Below are positions 43,851 through 55,393 of a stretch of 64,000 nucleotides of DNA, in pieces. The notes beneath the pieces are model-generated. The model ran no database searches, had not been told where the DNA came from, and worked only from the letters and a program-made list of their open reading frames with translations. The stretch lies in NCBI RefSeq assembly GCF_945859685.1, contig NC_079147.1, positions 90,264,315 to 90,328,314 on the forward strand, in the 5' to 3' direction. The position numbers and the translations under genes were made by a program. Within the stretch, counting starts at the first letter, position 1. Every line of letters begins with the position of its first letter. Origin of the DNA: Eupeodes corollae (lineage: Eukaryota > Arthropoda > Insecta > Diptera > Syrphidae).

Positions 43851-46800
43851 CTTACTTACTTAAGGTGGCGCTACAGTCCTGTGTGAACTAGGGCCTCACC
43901 CAACAAACTTCTCCATCTAGCTCGGTCCGTAGCTAGATGTCTCCAGTTTCGCGCTCCAAGTTGGGTGAGGTCACCATTGGTTTCCATGCGCTCTACGTGA
44001 CCCAGCTATCTTAGTCGTTGGACTTTTACTCTTCTTGCTAAGTCTACGTCGCTGTACAGCCCGTACAGTTCGTCGTTCCATCTTCTCCTCCACTCATCTT
44101 CGATGCATACGGGACCGTAGATCACACGAAGAACTTTTCTCTCGAAGCGACCCAAGGTGCTTTCATCCGCTTTTGTCATGGTCCATGCTTCTGCACCGTA
44201 TAGCAGGACGGGGATGATAAGGGTCTTATATAGCAACACTTTGGTCCCTCGAGAGAGGACATTACTACTCAATTGCTTTCTTAGTCCAAAGAAACAGCGG
44301 TTAGCAAGAGTTATTCTGCGTTTGATCTCAGCGCTGGTGTTGTTTTCTGCGTTTACAGCGGAGCCTAGGTAGACGAAGTCCTTGACTACCTCAAAGGTAC
44401 GTCTGTCGATTGTGACGTTTTGACCAAAACGTCGGTGTTGTATGTCCTTTCTAGACGACAGCATGTACTTTGTTTTGCCCTCATTAACCGTTAAACCCAT
44501 TTTTGCCGCCTCTGCCTCAATACTCACAAAAGCCCCATTGACATCACGCTGAGTTCTTCCGATTATGTCAATGTCATCAGCATATGCCAGTAATTGGACA
44601 GACTTTTGAAAGATAGTGCCTCTAATGTTGACGTGTGAGCTCTGCACTATTCTTTCAAGCACGATGTTAAAAAAATCGCATGACAGCGCATCACCTTGTC
44701 TAAAACCTTTTTTGACATCAAAAGGTTCTGTTAAGTTGTTTCCAACCTTTATGGAGCAGCGTGAATTCTCCATGGTCATCCTGCACAAACGGACGAGTTT
44801 GGCAGGGATGCCAAAACTAGACATGGCTCTATACAGCTCGTCCCTGTAGATGCTGTCCTTGCGGCCTTGAAATCGATGAAAAGATGGTGGGTGTCGATTT
44901 GGTGTTCTTGGGTTTTTTCCAGGATTTGCCGTAATGTGAATATTTGATCAGCTGTGGACTTTCCTGGTCTAAAACCACACTGATAAGGACCTATCAGGTT
45001 GTTGACGATGGGCTTTAGACGTTCACATATTATGGCAGAGAAGATTTTATAGGCGATGTTAAGTAGACTTATTCCTCTATAGTTGGTGCAGTTTAGAGGG
45101 TCTCCTTTTTTCAGGATCGGGCAAACAATACTGAGGTTCCATTCATCGGGCATGTTTTCTTCCGACCATATCTTACAGATAAGTTGGTGCATGCTCCTAA
45201 CCAACTTATCTCCAGCTGCTTTAAAGAGCTCGGCATTCAAGCCATTTGCTCCAGCGGCTTTATTAGACTTCAACTTAGATATGGCAATCTTTACTTCGTC
45301 TAAGTCGGGAGGACGGGATTGTTGGCTTTCGTCGTCTATATCGAATGGGTCATCCTGCCTGACAGCGGGATTCAGTTCTTCGTCGCCGTTATACAGTCTG
45401 CAGAAGTGGTCCTTCCATATCCTCAGCATTGACTGCGGTTCCACTATGATGTTTCCACTTTCGTCTTTGCAGCCTTCGGTTCTAGGTTTATGTACCTGTG
45501 AATTTCGTTTCACCTGTTCATAAAACTTTCGAACCTCATTCCTGCTTTTATACCTCTCAACATCTTCCTTCTGAAAAGTCGGCGTTCCTCTCGCCTCTTC
45601 TGCTCATAGGGCTCACGAGCAGCTCTCGTCCTTTTATGTAGCGCCGCTTTGCGTGCCTGTTGTTTGGCTGCATTTGCCTGCCGACATTCCTCATCAAACC
45701 AGGGGTTCCTTGTTTGTGGCTGTTTGAAACCCAGCACATCAGAGGCGGCTTCTCTGATTGCATCTTGGCAATGTTGCCACTGGTTTTCGATACATTGTGT
45801 TGGCGGCAGAGAACTTCGAGAGAGGTTACTTGTCACTCGGTCGGAAAAGGATTTGGCGATCTCTGGCGATTGTAGCCGTTCGACGTTGTATCTTCTCCCA
45901 GCACCTCCCTGCTTTGCCTTGGGTCTGGAAATCCGAAGTGCTACCCTGGCTACAACGAGGTAGTGGTCCGAGTCGATGTTAGCTCCTCGGAAAGTTCGTA
46001 CATCCATAATGCTGGAAGCGTGTCTGGCGTCGATCGCAATATGGTCAATCTGGTTGACGGTAGATTGATTTGGAGAAGTCCAAGTTCCTTTGTGGATGTT
46101 GAGGTGTGGAAAACGCGTACTGGCTACCATGACGTTTCGCCCCGCAGCAAAATCTATGAGCCTGAATCCATTGTCGGAAGTGTTGTCGTGCAGGCTGTTT
46201 TTCCCGATTATTCCACCAAAGATGTATTCCCTTCCTAGCTTGGCATTAAAATCGCCCAGGACTATTTTAATATCGTAGCTAGGGCACTGCTCATATGTTT
46301 TGTCTAAGAGCTCGAAGAACATATCTTTGGTGTTGTCGTCTTTCTCTTCTGTGGGGGCGTGCGCGCATATCAGGCTAATGTTGCCGAATTTAGCCTTGAT
46401 GCGTATAGTCATGAGGCGCTCATTGATGCACCTATAGCTCAAGACTTCTTGCCTAAGTCTGGCTCCAATGACGAATCCGCATCCAAATAAGCGCTGTTGG
46501 TTTTCGTGGTAGCAGTCACCATAGTAAATATCGCAGTTTTTCATCCTCTTTTTGCCCGGCCCATCCCATCGTATTTCCTGGATGGCAGTGATATCTGCTT
46601 TATATCGTTCTAGGGCCTCCGCTAATTCTTCGGCCGCACGTGGTCTGTTAAGGGACCTAACATTCCACGTGCATATCCGAAGTTCGTTGTCCTTTATTCG
46701 TTTGCGTTGGTTGTCAATAGTAAATCCGTCCGTATCCGAGGCTTGTTGGTGCTTCGCAACTTTGAAAGCTTTTACGTGGCCAGGAAGTCACCCCGACGCA

Positions 46801-47219
46801 CAACCCCCAACCTGGAGGGCCAGATCCTTAGTATAACTCCAAGGATGGGGAGCCGGATAAAACCGCTCCTTACAGGCCTGGGCTCCGAATAAGTCGAAGA
46901 AGCCCTATAAGGTGTTTACTAAGTAGTTCAACCTTACTGGAACTGTAGACGCCACCATTGATTCCATCTCGGGAATTCCTCCGCTGCCGTCTGGATAAGG
47001 AGAGGTGCCTTAGTGGAAACACCTCTCCCCACCTCTCTCGTTTGCTGCCCCCAACAACTTTCCACTGGGGTTGGAACCCAATCTCCAGTTGAGGTACTAG
47101 GCACCCGATGTTCACCACGTGGAGGTGAGAGTAGGAGTTGATAGACAGAGGTTGGTTTTAAGAAAAAACCTGTGGACGCTTGTGTCCTCTTGAATGCACA
47201 TGTCTACCATTTGAACATC
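43851..47219 (-). mobile_element. RTE-type LINE, copy C (full length, with target duplication)
   Basis: A 3,369-bp LINE on the minus strand. A perfect 15-bp duplication, gaataaaattcttta, flanks it at 43,836-43,850 and 47,220-47,234, and the empty site exists at 10,060-10,074. The 3' end is three CTTA repeats (TAAG on the LINE strand) preceded by a conserved 33-nt end (43,864-43,896 on the plus strand). The 5' untranslated region (about 46,800-47,219) is GC-richer than its surroundings. About 77 bp near the 3' end are missing relative to copy B. Confidence 0.95.
43980..46700 (-). pseudogene. RTE-type endonuclease-reverse transcriptase (copy C, frameshifted)
   Basis: Same protein as copy B. 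Endonuclease motifs TWNVRSL, QEIRWDG, LGDFNAKLG and SDHYLV are in one frame from about 46,700 past the first Met at 46,544. The upstream in-frame stop leaves no earlier Met, so the true start is unclear. A roughly 31-bp deletion near 45,566 shifts frame. The RT then reads NYRGISLLNIAYKI, FRPGKSTADQIFTLRQIL and IDTHHLFIDFKAA (first catalytic Asp), a 2-bp loss at about 44,858 shifts again, then RQGD, LLAYADDIDII and LLYGAEAWTMTK. A Trp-to-stop change at about 44,006 ends the last frame before GHVERME. Confidence 0.9.
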
Positions 47220-47234
47220 GAATAAAATTCTTTA

Positions 47235-48344
47235 TTCCTATTAAAATACGTTCAATGCTATTATGTATGGAATTTGATTTCTTTTTGCATGGCCACCACG
47301 GGCACGCTTGCAGAAGTCCAGACGCTGAACCCAATTCTTGAGGGTTTTCAAGCATAAATCAGCCTATACTGCTGCAATTTCACGACGAAGTTCATCAATC
47401 GAACGATCCAGGCGGCCAACAGACTGGACCATTTCGTGAGATAACACGTTCTCAAAACTGGGTTTCCAATAAATTCATTGTGACATTAGTTGTGTGGCTT
47501 GTAACGCCGTCCTTTTGGAACCACATGTCCTCGAAGTCCAAATCATCCAATTTGGTCCAAAAATATTTGGTTACCATTGAACGGTAGCGATTCACAATTA
47601 CGTTGTGGTCTTGACCATCACGGAAGAAGTACGGTAAAATGACGACACCTGTTCATAAACCACACCAAAACGTAGTTTTGATGCAATGATAACTCATGGA
47701 GTAAGTGTGGATTGCTGCCTGACTAATACCGCATATTTTGTCTGGCTATTCAGCCTCATTGCTTAAAATGATTTTTGGAAGAAAATCCGGATCATTTTCA
47801 AGTTGTTGCTCAGCTCAATAATCAACGAACATAATAACGCTTCTGGTGGTCAAGTAGCTTCAGTTCTTGCGTCAATTTAATCTTGTAAGGATGTAGGCCA
47901 AGATCTTTTCGCAAAATTCGCCACAACGACGTCACAGAGAAGCTCAACGCTTGAGAATGACATGTGAAAGACAAATTATGGCTTTCTGCAACTGAAGCAA
48001 TATTCTTGACACTACGGGCACTTTTTTGTTTTACTGTCACAAGAACATTTGTATTGTGCCTGTGAATTCAAATTTATTTACACTATACGCTTGATTGTTG
48101 ACCTGCTAGGCGATTATGACAAAAATAAATTGGACATAGCGCTTTTATCGTTGAGGCCACTGTCTCCGAATTTCGATAGTATATTTTAAGCATTTTGACT
48201 CGTTTTTGGCTCGTATAGCTTTCCAGCATGAAATGGCAAACCTTACTAAAGAGAAATTTCTAAAGAGCGGCAAGAAATATGGCGTCGTTTACTGTCCCTT
48301 TCGTTATACCCTTCTAGCGTCCCTGTTAAAAAAACCCTGTATAA
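47235..48344 (-). pseudogene. mariner-family transposase with HTH N-terminus (copy M2)
   Basis: Same element as M1 and M3, here with its outer end: right of the coding part the sequence runs to aaaaaccctgtata at 48,330-48,343, a form common for mariner inverted ends, and the Helitron begins there. Motifs right to left: HTH remnant, KSARSVKNIASVAESHNLSF, SVTSLWRILRKDLGLHPYKI, LTQELKLLDHQKR, a shifted DDE region and ENPQELGSA at 47,340. Confidence 0.83.
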
Positions 48345-48624
48345 TCTTAATATATAAAAATCCAGTGTCATATGTATGTTCCCAGTGAACTCTTCACCAA
48401 GTCAACCGATTTTGGTGAAAGTTGGCATTTTATGTGTAATTTGGTCTAACTTAAGATATAGGATAGTTTATATTTCGAGTAATGGTCTAAATTGTTTACA
48501 TATGTGTTGCAAATGAAAAATACTTTATATAAAATCTACTTTTCTTATTATATATGATCATTATGTTTTCTGAAATATATTTTGATTTTGAAATACAATT
48601 TTTTATTACCTTCAAGCTACATCG

Positions 48625-49633
48625 GTAGTCCACGAAATATGCAAGAATACATTCAGGACGCGATGACTTATGTCCGTCATTACGGACGTCCAGATTTGTT
48701 TATAACATTTACGTGCAATCCCAATTAGGAGGAAATACAAACTTTATTATTACCAGGTCAACAGTCGATACATCGTCACGGCATTACTGCACGAGTGTTT
48801 AAACAAAAATAACAAAAATTAAAATACTTAATTGATTTTATTGTAAAATAGTCAGTCTTTGGCAAAATGTGTTGTTGGTTGTATTTAATTGAGTGGCAAA
48901 AGCGAGGCTTACGTCATGCTCACATTTTAATTTGGCTTGATGTTAAAATTCGTCCAGAAGAAATTGATCAAATTATTTCAGCCGAAATTCCAGATTCATC
49001 AATTGATCAATAATGATTTGACATTGCTACAAGTCACATGATTCACGGGCCGTGTGGTGCTTTTAATATGACAACGCCCTGCATGGAAAATGGGAAATGT
49101 AAAATAAAATTCCTAAGAAATTCACGAATGATAATATTACTGATGTCGGTGGTTATCCGTTGCATCGCCGTAGAAACGCCGATAACGGTGGTCACACATT
49201 TAAAATAAGAACGTCAAATTCTAACCAATTAGAAATTGACAATCAATGGGTGGTACCGTACTCACCACTGCTCTCAAAAACATACAAGGCTCATATTAAT
49301 GTTGAGCTTTGTAGTTCAATTAAATGCATTAAGTACATTTGCAAGTACGTCAATAAGTTCACTGATTTAGCCATGTTTGGAGTACAAAACATAAATGAAA
49401 ATGACGAAATAGCACGATACCAAATGGGCAGATACATTAGCAGCAACGAAGCTATCTGGCTATCCTATACTGGAAGCTATCCCATATACCACAGAGAACC
49501 ATCTATCCAACATCTTGCAGTGCATGTTGAAAATGGTCAACGTGTATATTTCATTGAAGAGAATGTTTTTCAAAGAGCATTTGAACCACCAAAAACGACG
49601 TTAACTGGATTTTTCACTTTTTCAAAAAACTGA
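48625..49633 (+). pseudogene. Helitron Rep (HUH nuclease) part, broken
   Basis: Rolling-circle nuclease that cuts and rejoins single strands at the element ends. Readable: MQEYIQDAMTYVRHYGRPDL and FITFTCNP with a Trp-to-stop next, then about 110 bp of unrelated AT-rich sequence, WQKRGLRHAHILIWL with the HUH-type HAH at 48,915-48,923, and HMIHGPCGAFN. After a frameshift near 49,100 the open part at 49,160-49,633 includes NQWVVPYSPLLSKTYKAHIN, and the two catalytic Tyr codons in YICKYVNK at 49,334 and 49,346. Confidence 0.9.
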
Positions 49634-50361
49634 TGACTTTGGCCAATTCGGAAGAACATTATTGTATACCGATATTCCATGCTATTTTACGTCAACAGAA
49701 AAATGGGAGCCACGTAAAAAAGTAGAACAACATCCTTCTATAGCAGGTATATTTAAAGCTAAGGCACTGGGGCGTCTTTATACAGTACATCCAAAACAAC
49801 GTGAATGCTTCTTTTTGCGTTTGTTGTTAGTTAATGTTCCTGACCAATCTCTTTCCAATTTTTACGAAAAGTTAATGGTCGAGTGTTCAGTACGTATCAA
49901 GATGCATGTCGTGAGTTGCAACTTTTAGAAGATGACAATCATTGGGATCTGACACTTGCTGATGCAGCTTTAACGTCCTCGACAAGTTGTATTCGTCAAC
50001 TATTTGCCATCATATTGACGACATGTTTTCCAACACAGTCATCTGTACTGTGGGAAAAATTAAAAAAAATACATGACTGAAGATATACTATACCGACTTA
50101 AACAAACAAACCAATTTCCAAATCTAGATTTCTCACCAGATTTGATTATTGAAGCATTGATATAAATTGAAAACGAATGTATTATGATCTCAAATTCATC
50201 ACTTAGTCATTATGGTATGCCATCACCTAATAGACTTAGTGAATAGCGATTTGCAGCAAGAAGAACAACTTAATAATCTTGATTTAGCTACAATTGTTGC
50301 TAATAATGAACCATTATTAACTGACGAACAAAAAAATGTAAACAAAGTGGTTTCTTTTTCT
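49634..50361 (+). pseudogene. Helitron Rep-helicase linker region, broken
   Basis: Linker between nuclease and helicase, in shifting frames: YTDIPCYFTSTEKWEPRK, KALGRLYTVHPKQRECFFLR-type segment (49,760-49,840), VNVPDQSLSNF, VFSTYQDACRELQLLEDDNH, FAIILTTCFPTQS and LLTDEQKNV just before the helicase. These are standard for the family. At least three frameshifts. Confidence 0.87.
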
Positions 50362-51080
50362 TGGATGCACCAGGTGGAACCGGTAAAACATTTTTGATAT
50401 TGTTGATCCTTGCGAAAGTACGGTCACAAAAGAAAATTGCATTAGCAATTGCATCATCAGGCATAGCTGCTACTTTGTTAGATGGTGGTCGAACAGCACA
50501 TTCTACTTTTAAGTTACCACTAGATTTCCATAAAAATTCAAATGCTATGTGTAACATTAAGAAAAGGAGTGGAATGGCTACAGTTTTACAAAGGAGTTCA
50601 ATCATAATTTGGGATGAGTGTACCATGGCTCATAAACATTCACTCAAAGCATTAAATAGAACTTTGCAGGATTTAAACAGTAATGACAGACTTTTTGGTG
50701 GAGCTATTTTACTATTATCTGGTGATTTTCGGCAAACATTGCCAGTGATTCCTCGCTCTACTTTTGCTGATGAAATCAATTCATGTTTAAAACAATCATT
50801 TTTATGGAGAAACGTCGAAACACTAAGGTTAACAAAAAACATGCGAGTAAAACTCCAAAATGATCCAACAGCACGAGTATTTTCTCAGCAACTATTAGAT
50901 GTTGGAAACGGTGAAGTGGAATTTAATCAAGGTACCCAATGCATAAGATTGCCAGGCAATTTCTGTACTGTTGTTGAAGCTAAAAATGATCTGATCGAGA
51001 GTGTCTTCCCAGATATAATAAATAACTATCTAAATCACAATTGGCTCAGTAATCGTTCCTTTTGGCAGCAAAAAAGTTGA
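50361..51080 (+). pseudogene. Helitron Pif1-type helicase domain (best preserved part)
   Basis: 239 open codons. Walker A is GGTGKT (residues 5-10), Walker B IIWDEC (82-87), motif III GDFRQT (121-126), and RLTKNMRVKLQND follows. It is opened from upstream only through a frameshift just before FLDAPGG. After 51,080 the C-terminus continues broken: QIQQLLPGDIMSFKSID, FKRLQF, AFAMTINKTQGQTMSICGLD (about 51,410-51,470), with the last Arg motif (CSRV) missing. The helicase would unwind DNA ahead of strand transfer. Confidence 0.92.
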
Positions 51081-51979
51081 TGTAGATCTTATTAACTACC
51101 AGATACAACAATTATTACCAGGCGATATAATGTCGTTCAAGTCAATCGACGCTACTGTCGATGAAGACTAGGAAGTGAATTTTCCAATTTTTTCGGTTAA
51201 AATCACCGATTATTCTTCTGCGTAATTTGAACCCGCCTAAACTATGCAACGGTACACGTTGGTAATCAAAAAAATCACCGGAAATGTTCTCGAAGCAACT
51301 ATTTTGGCAGGAAAGTTTAAAGGAGAAATCGTTCTGTAACCACGCAATCCAATGATACCGTCAGATTCTCCAATACCTTTCAAAAGACTGCAATTTTCTA
51401 TCCGTTAAGCTTTCGCGATGACTATTAACAAAACACAAGGACAAACAATGTCTATTTGCGGCTTAGACTTAGAATTTAGAATCCATGTTTCTCTCATGGG
51501 CAATTATACGTTAAATAAAATTAAAGATGTTATGTAAATTAGTGTTCAATTTTGTCTATTAAGTCCTTCCTTAATTACTCAGTCACAGCAACGCGTGGTC
51601 GGGTCTGCTAGTATATAATATAAACACATAAATTCTATTAAAGCAAGTATACATATGAAAACAATAACTGCAAGAAAAAGATTGTCGTCTTCATTTCTTC
51701 CTAATGATTTAACACAATATGTGATTGATTCTTTGTCTCAAATGAAATGCTTTCAATGATTCTCAGTCTTTCGACATTTTCATGGGATTTAGGTGTCGAG
51801 TGTTCTTGTTTTCCCAAATCAATATTTTTTGTATGGATCTATTTATGATGTATTGCTTTAAGTTCATTTGAATTGTTAAATAACTTATCAGTCTTCAATG
51901 AAAAACAATGCGTATGGTTTCTTAATTTAATCAAAAGGAAGGCATGTTTTAAAACGCAATAAAGCTTATTTTTCGAACT

Positions 51980-52880
51980 TTTAACGAATTTGATGCTCTG
52001 TCTGACTCCATTCAAAGATTGTTGCCCATTATCCTCTCAGTGAAATCGTCATTGCAGGCGATTTCAATACACACAATTCTTCTTGTCTTCGCTATTCTGA
52101 CCAATCAATACCCGAACGAAGGTATGTTAGGGTCTTTGATGAGTTAAATCAATTTACTCAGCTTGTCAATAAGCCAACTCGAATCCCTGACGTTGCAGAC
52201 CAATCCTCCAACACCCTAAGGTTGTTTCTTACCTCTGACCCCAATGAATATACAATACATACCATTATATGGTATCTGCAAATGACTTTTGTCAAAAAAC
52301 TCCTATGAGAACCATTTAGCAATATGAAAAATCCAACTGGGACGGTCTCAATTAATTCTTCAGGAACTTTAACTGGTCACTATGCCCCCTCGATAGTGAC
52401 ATAGATTACAGCGCAGATAATTTAATTCTTTTTGGAATGTTTGAACGCTAGTCCACAATGGCACTCCCGATGTAAGCCAATTTAAATGCAGCTACCGGAT
52501 AAAGTCATGAGTCCTCCTGTTCTTGAGAGTGTTGTATTCATGGTTAATCTCAGCGCACAGTGGAACAAATCTTTACATCGTTTTGAAGAAAGTAAAGATT
52601 ATTGCACTTGATATTTCAAAGCCATTTGATAAAGTTTGGCATCAAGCTCTCTTATCGAAAATGCGTGTCCTTTGGTATTGATGGATTTCTTTCTTGTTGG
52701 ATTAGGAACTACCTTTCGAACAGTTTCAAATCGGAAATTCATAAAATAAATGCTGGTTTCCCATAGGGTTCTATTTTGTCTCCGACTCCCTTCGTTATAT
52801 TCATAAATGATTTATTGTCTTCCTCTTCTAATCCATTAAATTCCTCTTTTCATATTCGTTTTTAGATTAAAACCCTTGTT
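51980..52880 (+). pseudogene. Decayed jockey-type LINE: endonuclease and RT remnants (J4)
   Basis: NEFDALSDSI, IVIAGDFNTHNSSCLRYSDQ (GDFN box kept), LVNKPTRIPDVADQSSNTL, then a deletion, SKPFDKVWHQALLSKM, AGFP then a stop, and GSILSPTPFVIFIN. More substitutions relative to J1-J3 than those have among each other. Confidence 0.8.
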
Positions 52881-52925
52881 CTTTAAATGTGGAACTTCAA
52901 CGGCAGCGTATGAGGTCCAAATCAA

Positions 52926-53068
52926 CAGATGCCAAAAGTGACAGATGTCAAAAGTGACAGATGTCAAAAGCGACAGATATCAAAAAAGACAGATGTCAAA
53001 AGTGACAGATGTCAAAAGTGACAGATGTCAAAAAGACAGACGTTAAAAGTGACAGATGTCAATAGCGG
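52926..53068. repeat. 16-bp minisatellite, cluster A (J4)
   Basis: Nine units, one fewer than the other copies. Confidence 0.92.
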
Positions 53069-53464
53069 TTTTTGACAAAATTGACAGCTTTGAAAAGTGA
53101 CATGTTTAAAGATTTAAAACACTTTGCTGAATCCACTGTCCATTATTTTAAAATTGAAAATTGTAGTAGGCCTTGAAGTTCAAAATTTTCTATAAATATA
53201 ACCATCGACCTCAGAAATTTCATTGCCAAAAAGTTTCGGGAGTGAAAACGTTAAATTTGAAATTAAAAAAAAAATGATTTCTTACCTTATAAGAAATTTA
53301 TTAAAAAATGTGAGCAAAATTACCTTAAATAGAAAAAGTGAGAGGGAAGAAATTGAAAAAGATAAAGGAGAATATGATCTTATTTTAAAATATTATATGA
53401 GCTTTTGGAAATTCTAAATTTCAAATAGTTTATTTTTTAATATGATAATATTTTCTTTGTAAAG

Positions 53465-53606
53465 TTAAAAAATTTATTTATTTTATTAATTTATTAATTA
53501 ATTATTTAATTATTTCATTAATTAAATGATTCATTAGTTAAATAATTAATTAATTAATTAATTAATTAATTAATTAATTAATAAATTAATTAATTAATTT
53601 ATTTTT

Positions 53607-53649
<43 letters not shown>

Positions 53650-53678
53650 TATATTTACTTATTTATTTATTTATTTTA
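53465..53678. repeat. AATT / ATTT microsatellite (J4)
   Basis: Longest version of this tract in the window. Confidence 0.88.
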
Positions 53679-53679
53679 T

Positions 53680-53750
53680 GTGGTTTGGTAATTTATTTGT
53701 TTGATTTCAGTTTATATTTCTGAAATCAAACAAATAAATTACCAAACCAC
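53680..53750. repeat. Perfect stem-loop, 31-bp arms (J4)
   Basis: Arms 53,680-53,710 and 53,720-53,750, loop tttatattt. Confidence 0.95.
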
Positions 53751-53785
53751 TGTCACTCACACTGCGCTCAGTAGCTCAAGTGTGA

Positions 53786-53926
53786 CAAATCTCAAAAGTT
53801 ACAGATGTCAAAAGTGACAGATGTCAAAAAAGACAGACGTCAAAAGTCACAGATGTCAAAAGTGACAAACGTCAAAATTGACCGATGTCATAATTGGCAG
53901 ATGCCAAAAGTCACAGATGTCAATTT
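53786..53926. repeat. 16-bp minisatellite, cluster B (J4)
   Basis: Same unit set as cluster B of J1, with one cagacg changed to caaacg. Confidence 0.88.
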
Positions 53927-55139
53927 TGGTATTCAGAACTTTAAGGTATATCCTCTTAGACCCTTCACTATTTTCCTAACGCTAGGTCTTTGTCGGTAAT
54001 GCAAAAGTATCGCTCCTAAAAAAAATGTCTTTGAATTAATTTATTTTCTAAGCTTAGTTACAAAATGTGTCAAAATTCGATCCTTATCCATTTCGAGCCA
54101 TATCAGCTATAGTTTCATATTTTATAAATTTTTGTGTTTCTAATATTGATCTTCTTAAAATAATATCTGTTTTACTTACATCAAAAACTCATAACACATT
54201 AAAGCAGAAATCTCCAAAAGAGGCTATGTTAAGTAAAATTGATAAATAAAACTGATTCAACAGTCAAATATGAGGAAAGCTTTAAGTACCAGAAGATAAT
54301 TTAGATGAAGTTGGTAAATAAGGGAAATGAAATGTAATTGGTCTAATAAATAATATTTATTTATAACATGATTAAATATTTTATCAATTTAATGTTTTAT
54401 ACACCAGAATGTTTTAAGCACCCTTAAGGAATTCCACAAATCTGTTAATCTATCTTTGGTCTTTTCAAACAGGAAAATGGTCGCCGCCCACAACACAATC
54501 ATCACGAAGATCTGCTTCTTGAAAAAAAAACGTAGCTAAGGGCGCAATGCAACGAAATATTGTCTCTAATTAATCATAATCATAATCATCTCGAATCAAG
54601 TCGAGAGGGAATGAATTATGTTAAGATTATTTATTTATTAATGTGCGACTGATGAAATTTCGCGCGTTGGATAATTTATTATATTAATTAAAGAACAGAT
54701 GTCGCCTGAGAAAATTTACCCACAGAGAATTATTGTAGAGGATATCGGATTCAAAATTATAATTATTGTTATTTTATCGTCTACACATTATAAAAAAACC
54801 GATACAGTGATGAAAAAAATTATAAAAACAATAGTCCATCATTTTCAATACACAACTTACTCAGATTTGTTTTTCTTTAAAATAAGAACAAGATGGAAGT
54901 ATGAGTTTAATTTTGTATTTGACTAATTTCAGCGAACTTATAATAAAAAATAAATAAATAAATAATTAGCTTAAATAAAATTAAAATAGTATAAATAACA
55001 ATAATTTAATTGAAATAATAAATGTGTATTTATATATACTTAGTTTTCAGACCTAATGCCGCATTCATAATCGGTTGAAGAATCGTCACCTGGATTAATT
55101 ATATTTGAATACAAAATTGTGTCCTACATCAGGTAGTGA
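53927..55139. other. AT-rich part of block J without recognised function (J4)
   Basis: Contains unknown open frames at 54,067-54,249 and 54,699-54,926, as in J1. Confidence 0.4.
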
Positions 55140-55388
55140 AAAAAGTATTCTTACTCAGCTCTTATGGCTTTTTCACACACTTTTCGTCAATCTTTAGGCG
55201 GGTTTTTTGAAAATACGTCCTCTGCTAATTTTTGAACATCTAATACCTTGAATGTTGTATTTGGTGAGCCTACTCTTGAGATCTGGATAATTGGGTGGTA
55301 AACGCAGAACCTCATTTCCCATGGGTTGTGTGTAGCTCGGTGCCGTTTTATTACCTCATACTATTCTAGTTTCAACATTTGAATGGTA
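55140..55388 (-). pseudogene. IS630-type (DDE_3) transposase, C-terminal fragment (J4)
   Basis: As at 14,467-14,725, but the junction differs: it runs 18 bp further (gaatggtatg), as in the uninterrupted copies at 27,357 and 39,675, and then meets the RNase H element tail. Confidence 0.75.
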
Positions 55389-55393
55389 TGAAT

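Larger units (their letters stand above)
48345..51611 (+). mobile_element. Helitron with both termini (3.27 kb)
   Basis: Starts TCTTAATATATAAAAATCC, the usual insect Helitron 5' end, and finishes gggtctgCTAG (51,601-51,611), the CTRR-type 3' end. It sits between A (48,344) and T (51,612), the expected AT target, with no target duplication. Inside are pieces of the Rep-helicase protein in order. Intact autonomous Helitrons are usually 5-6 kb, so large parts are deleted. Confidence 0.9.
51670..55388. repeat. Block J, copy 4
   Basis: The most diverged copy at its left end (about 51,985-52,500), and the 5' endonuclease part (counterpart of 35,800-36,190) is missing. The right half is nearly identical to J1, including the transposase fragment that ends at 55,388. 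Confidence 0.85.
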
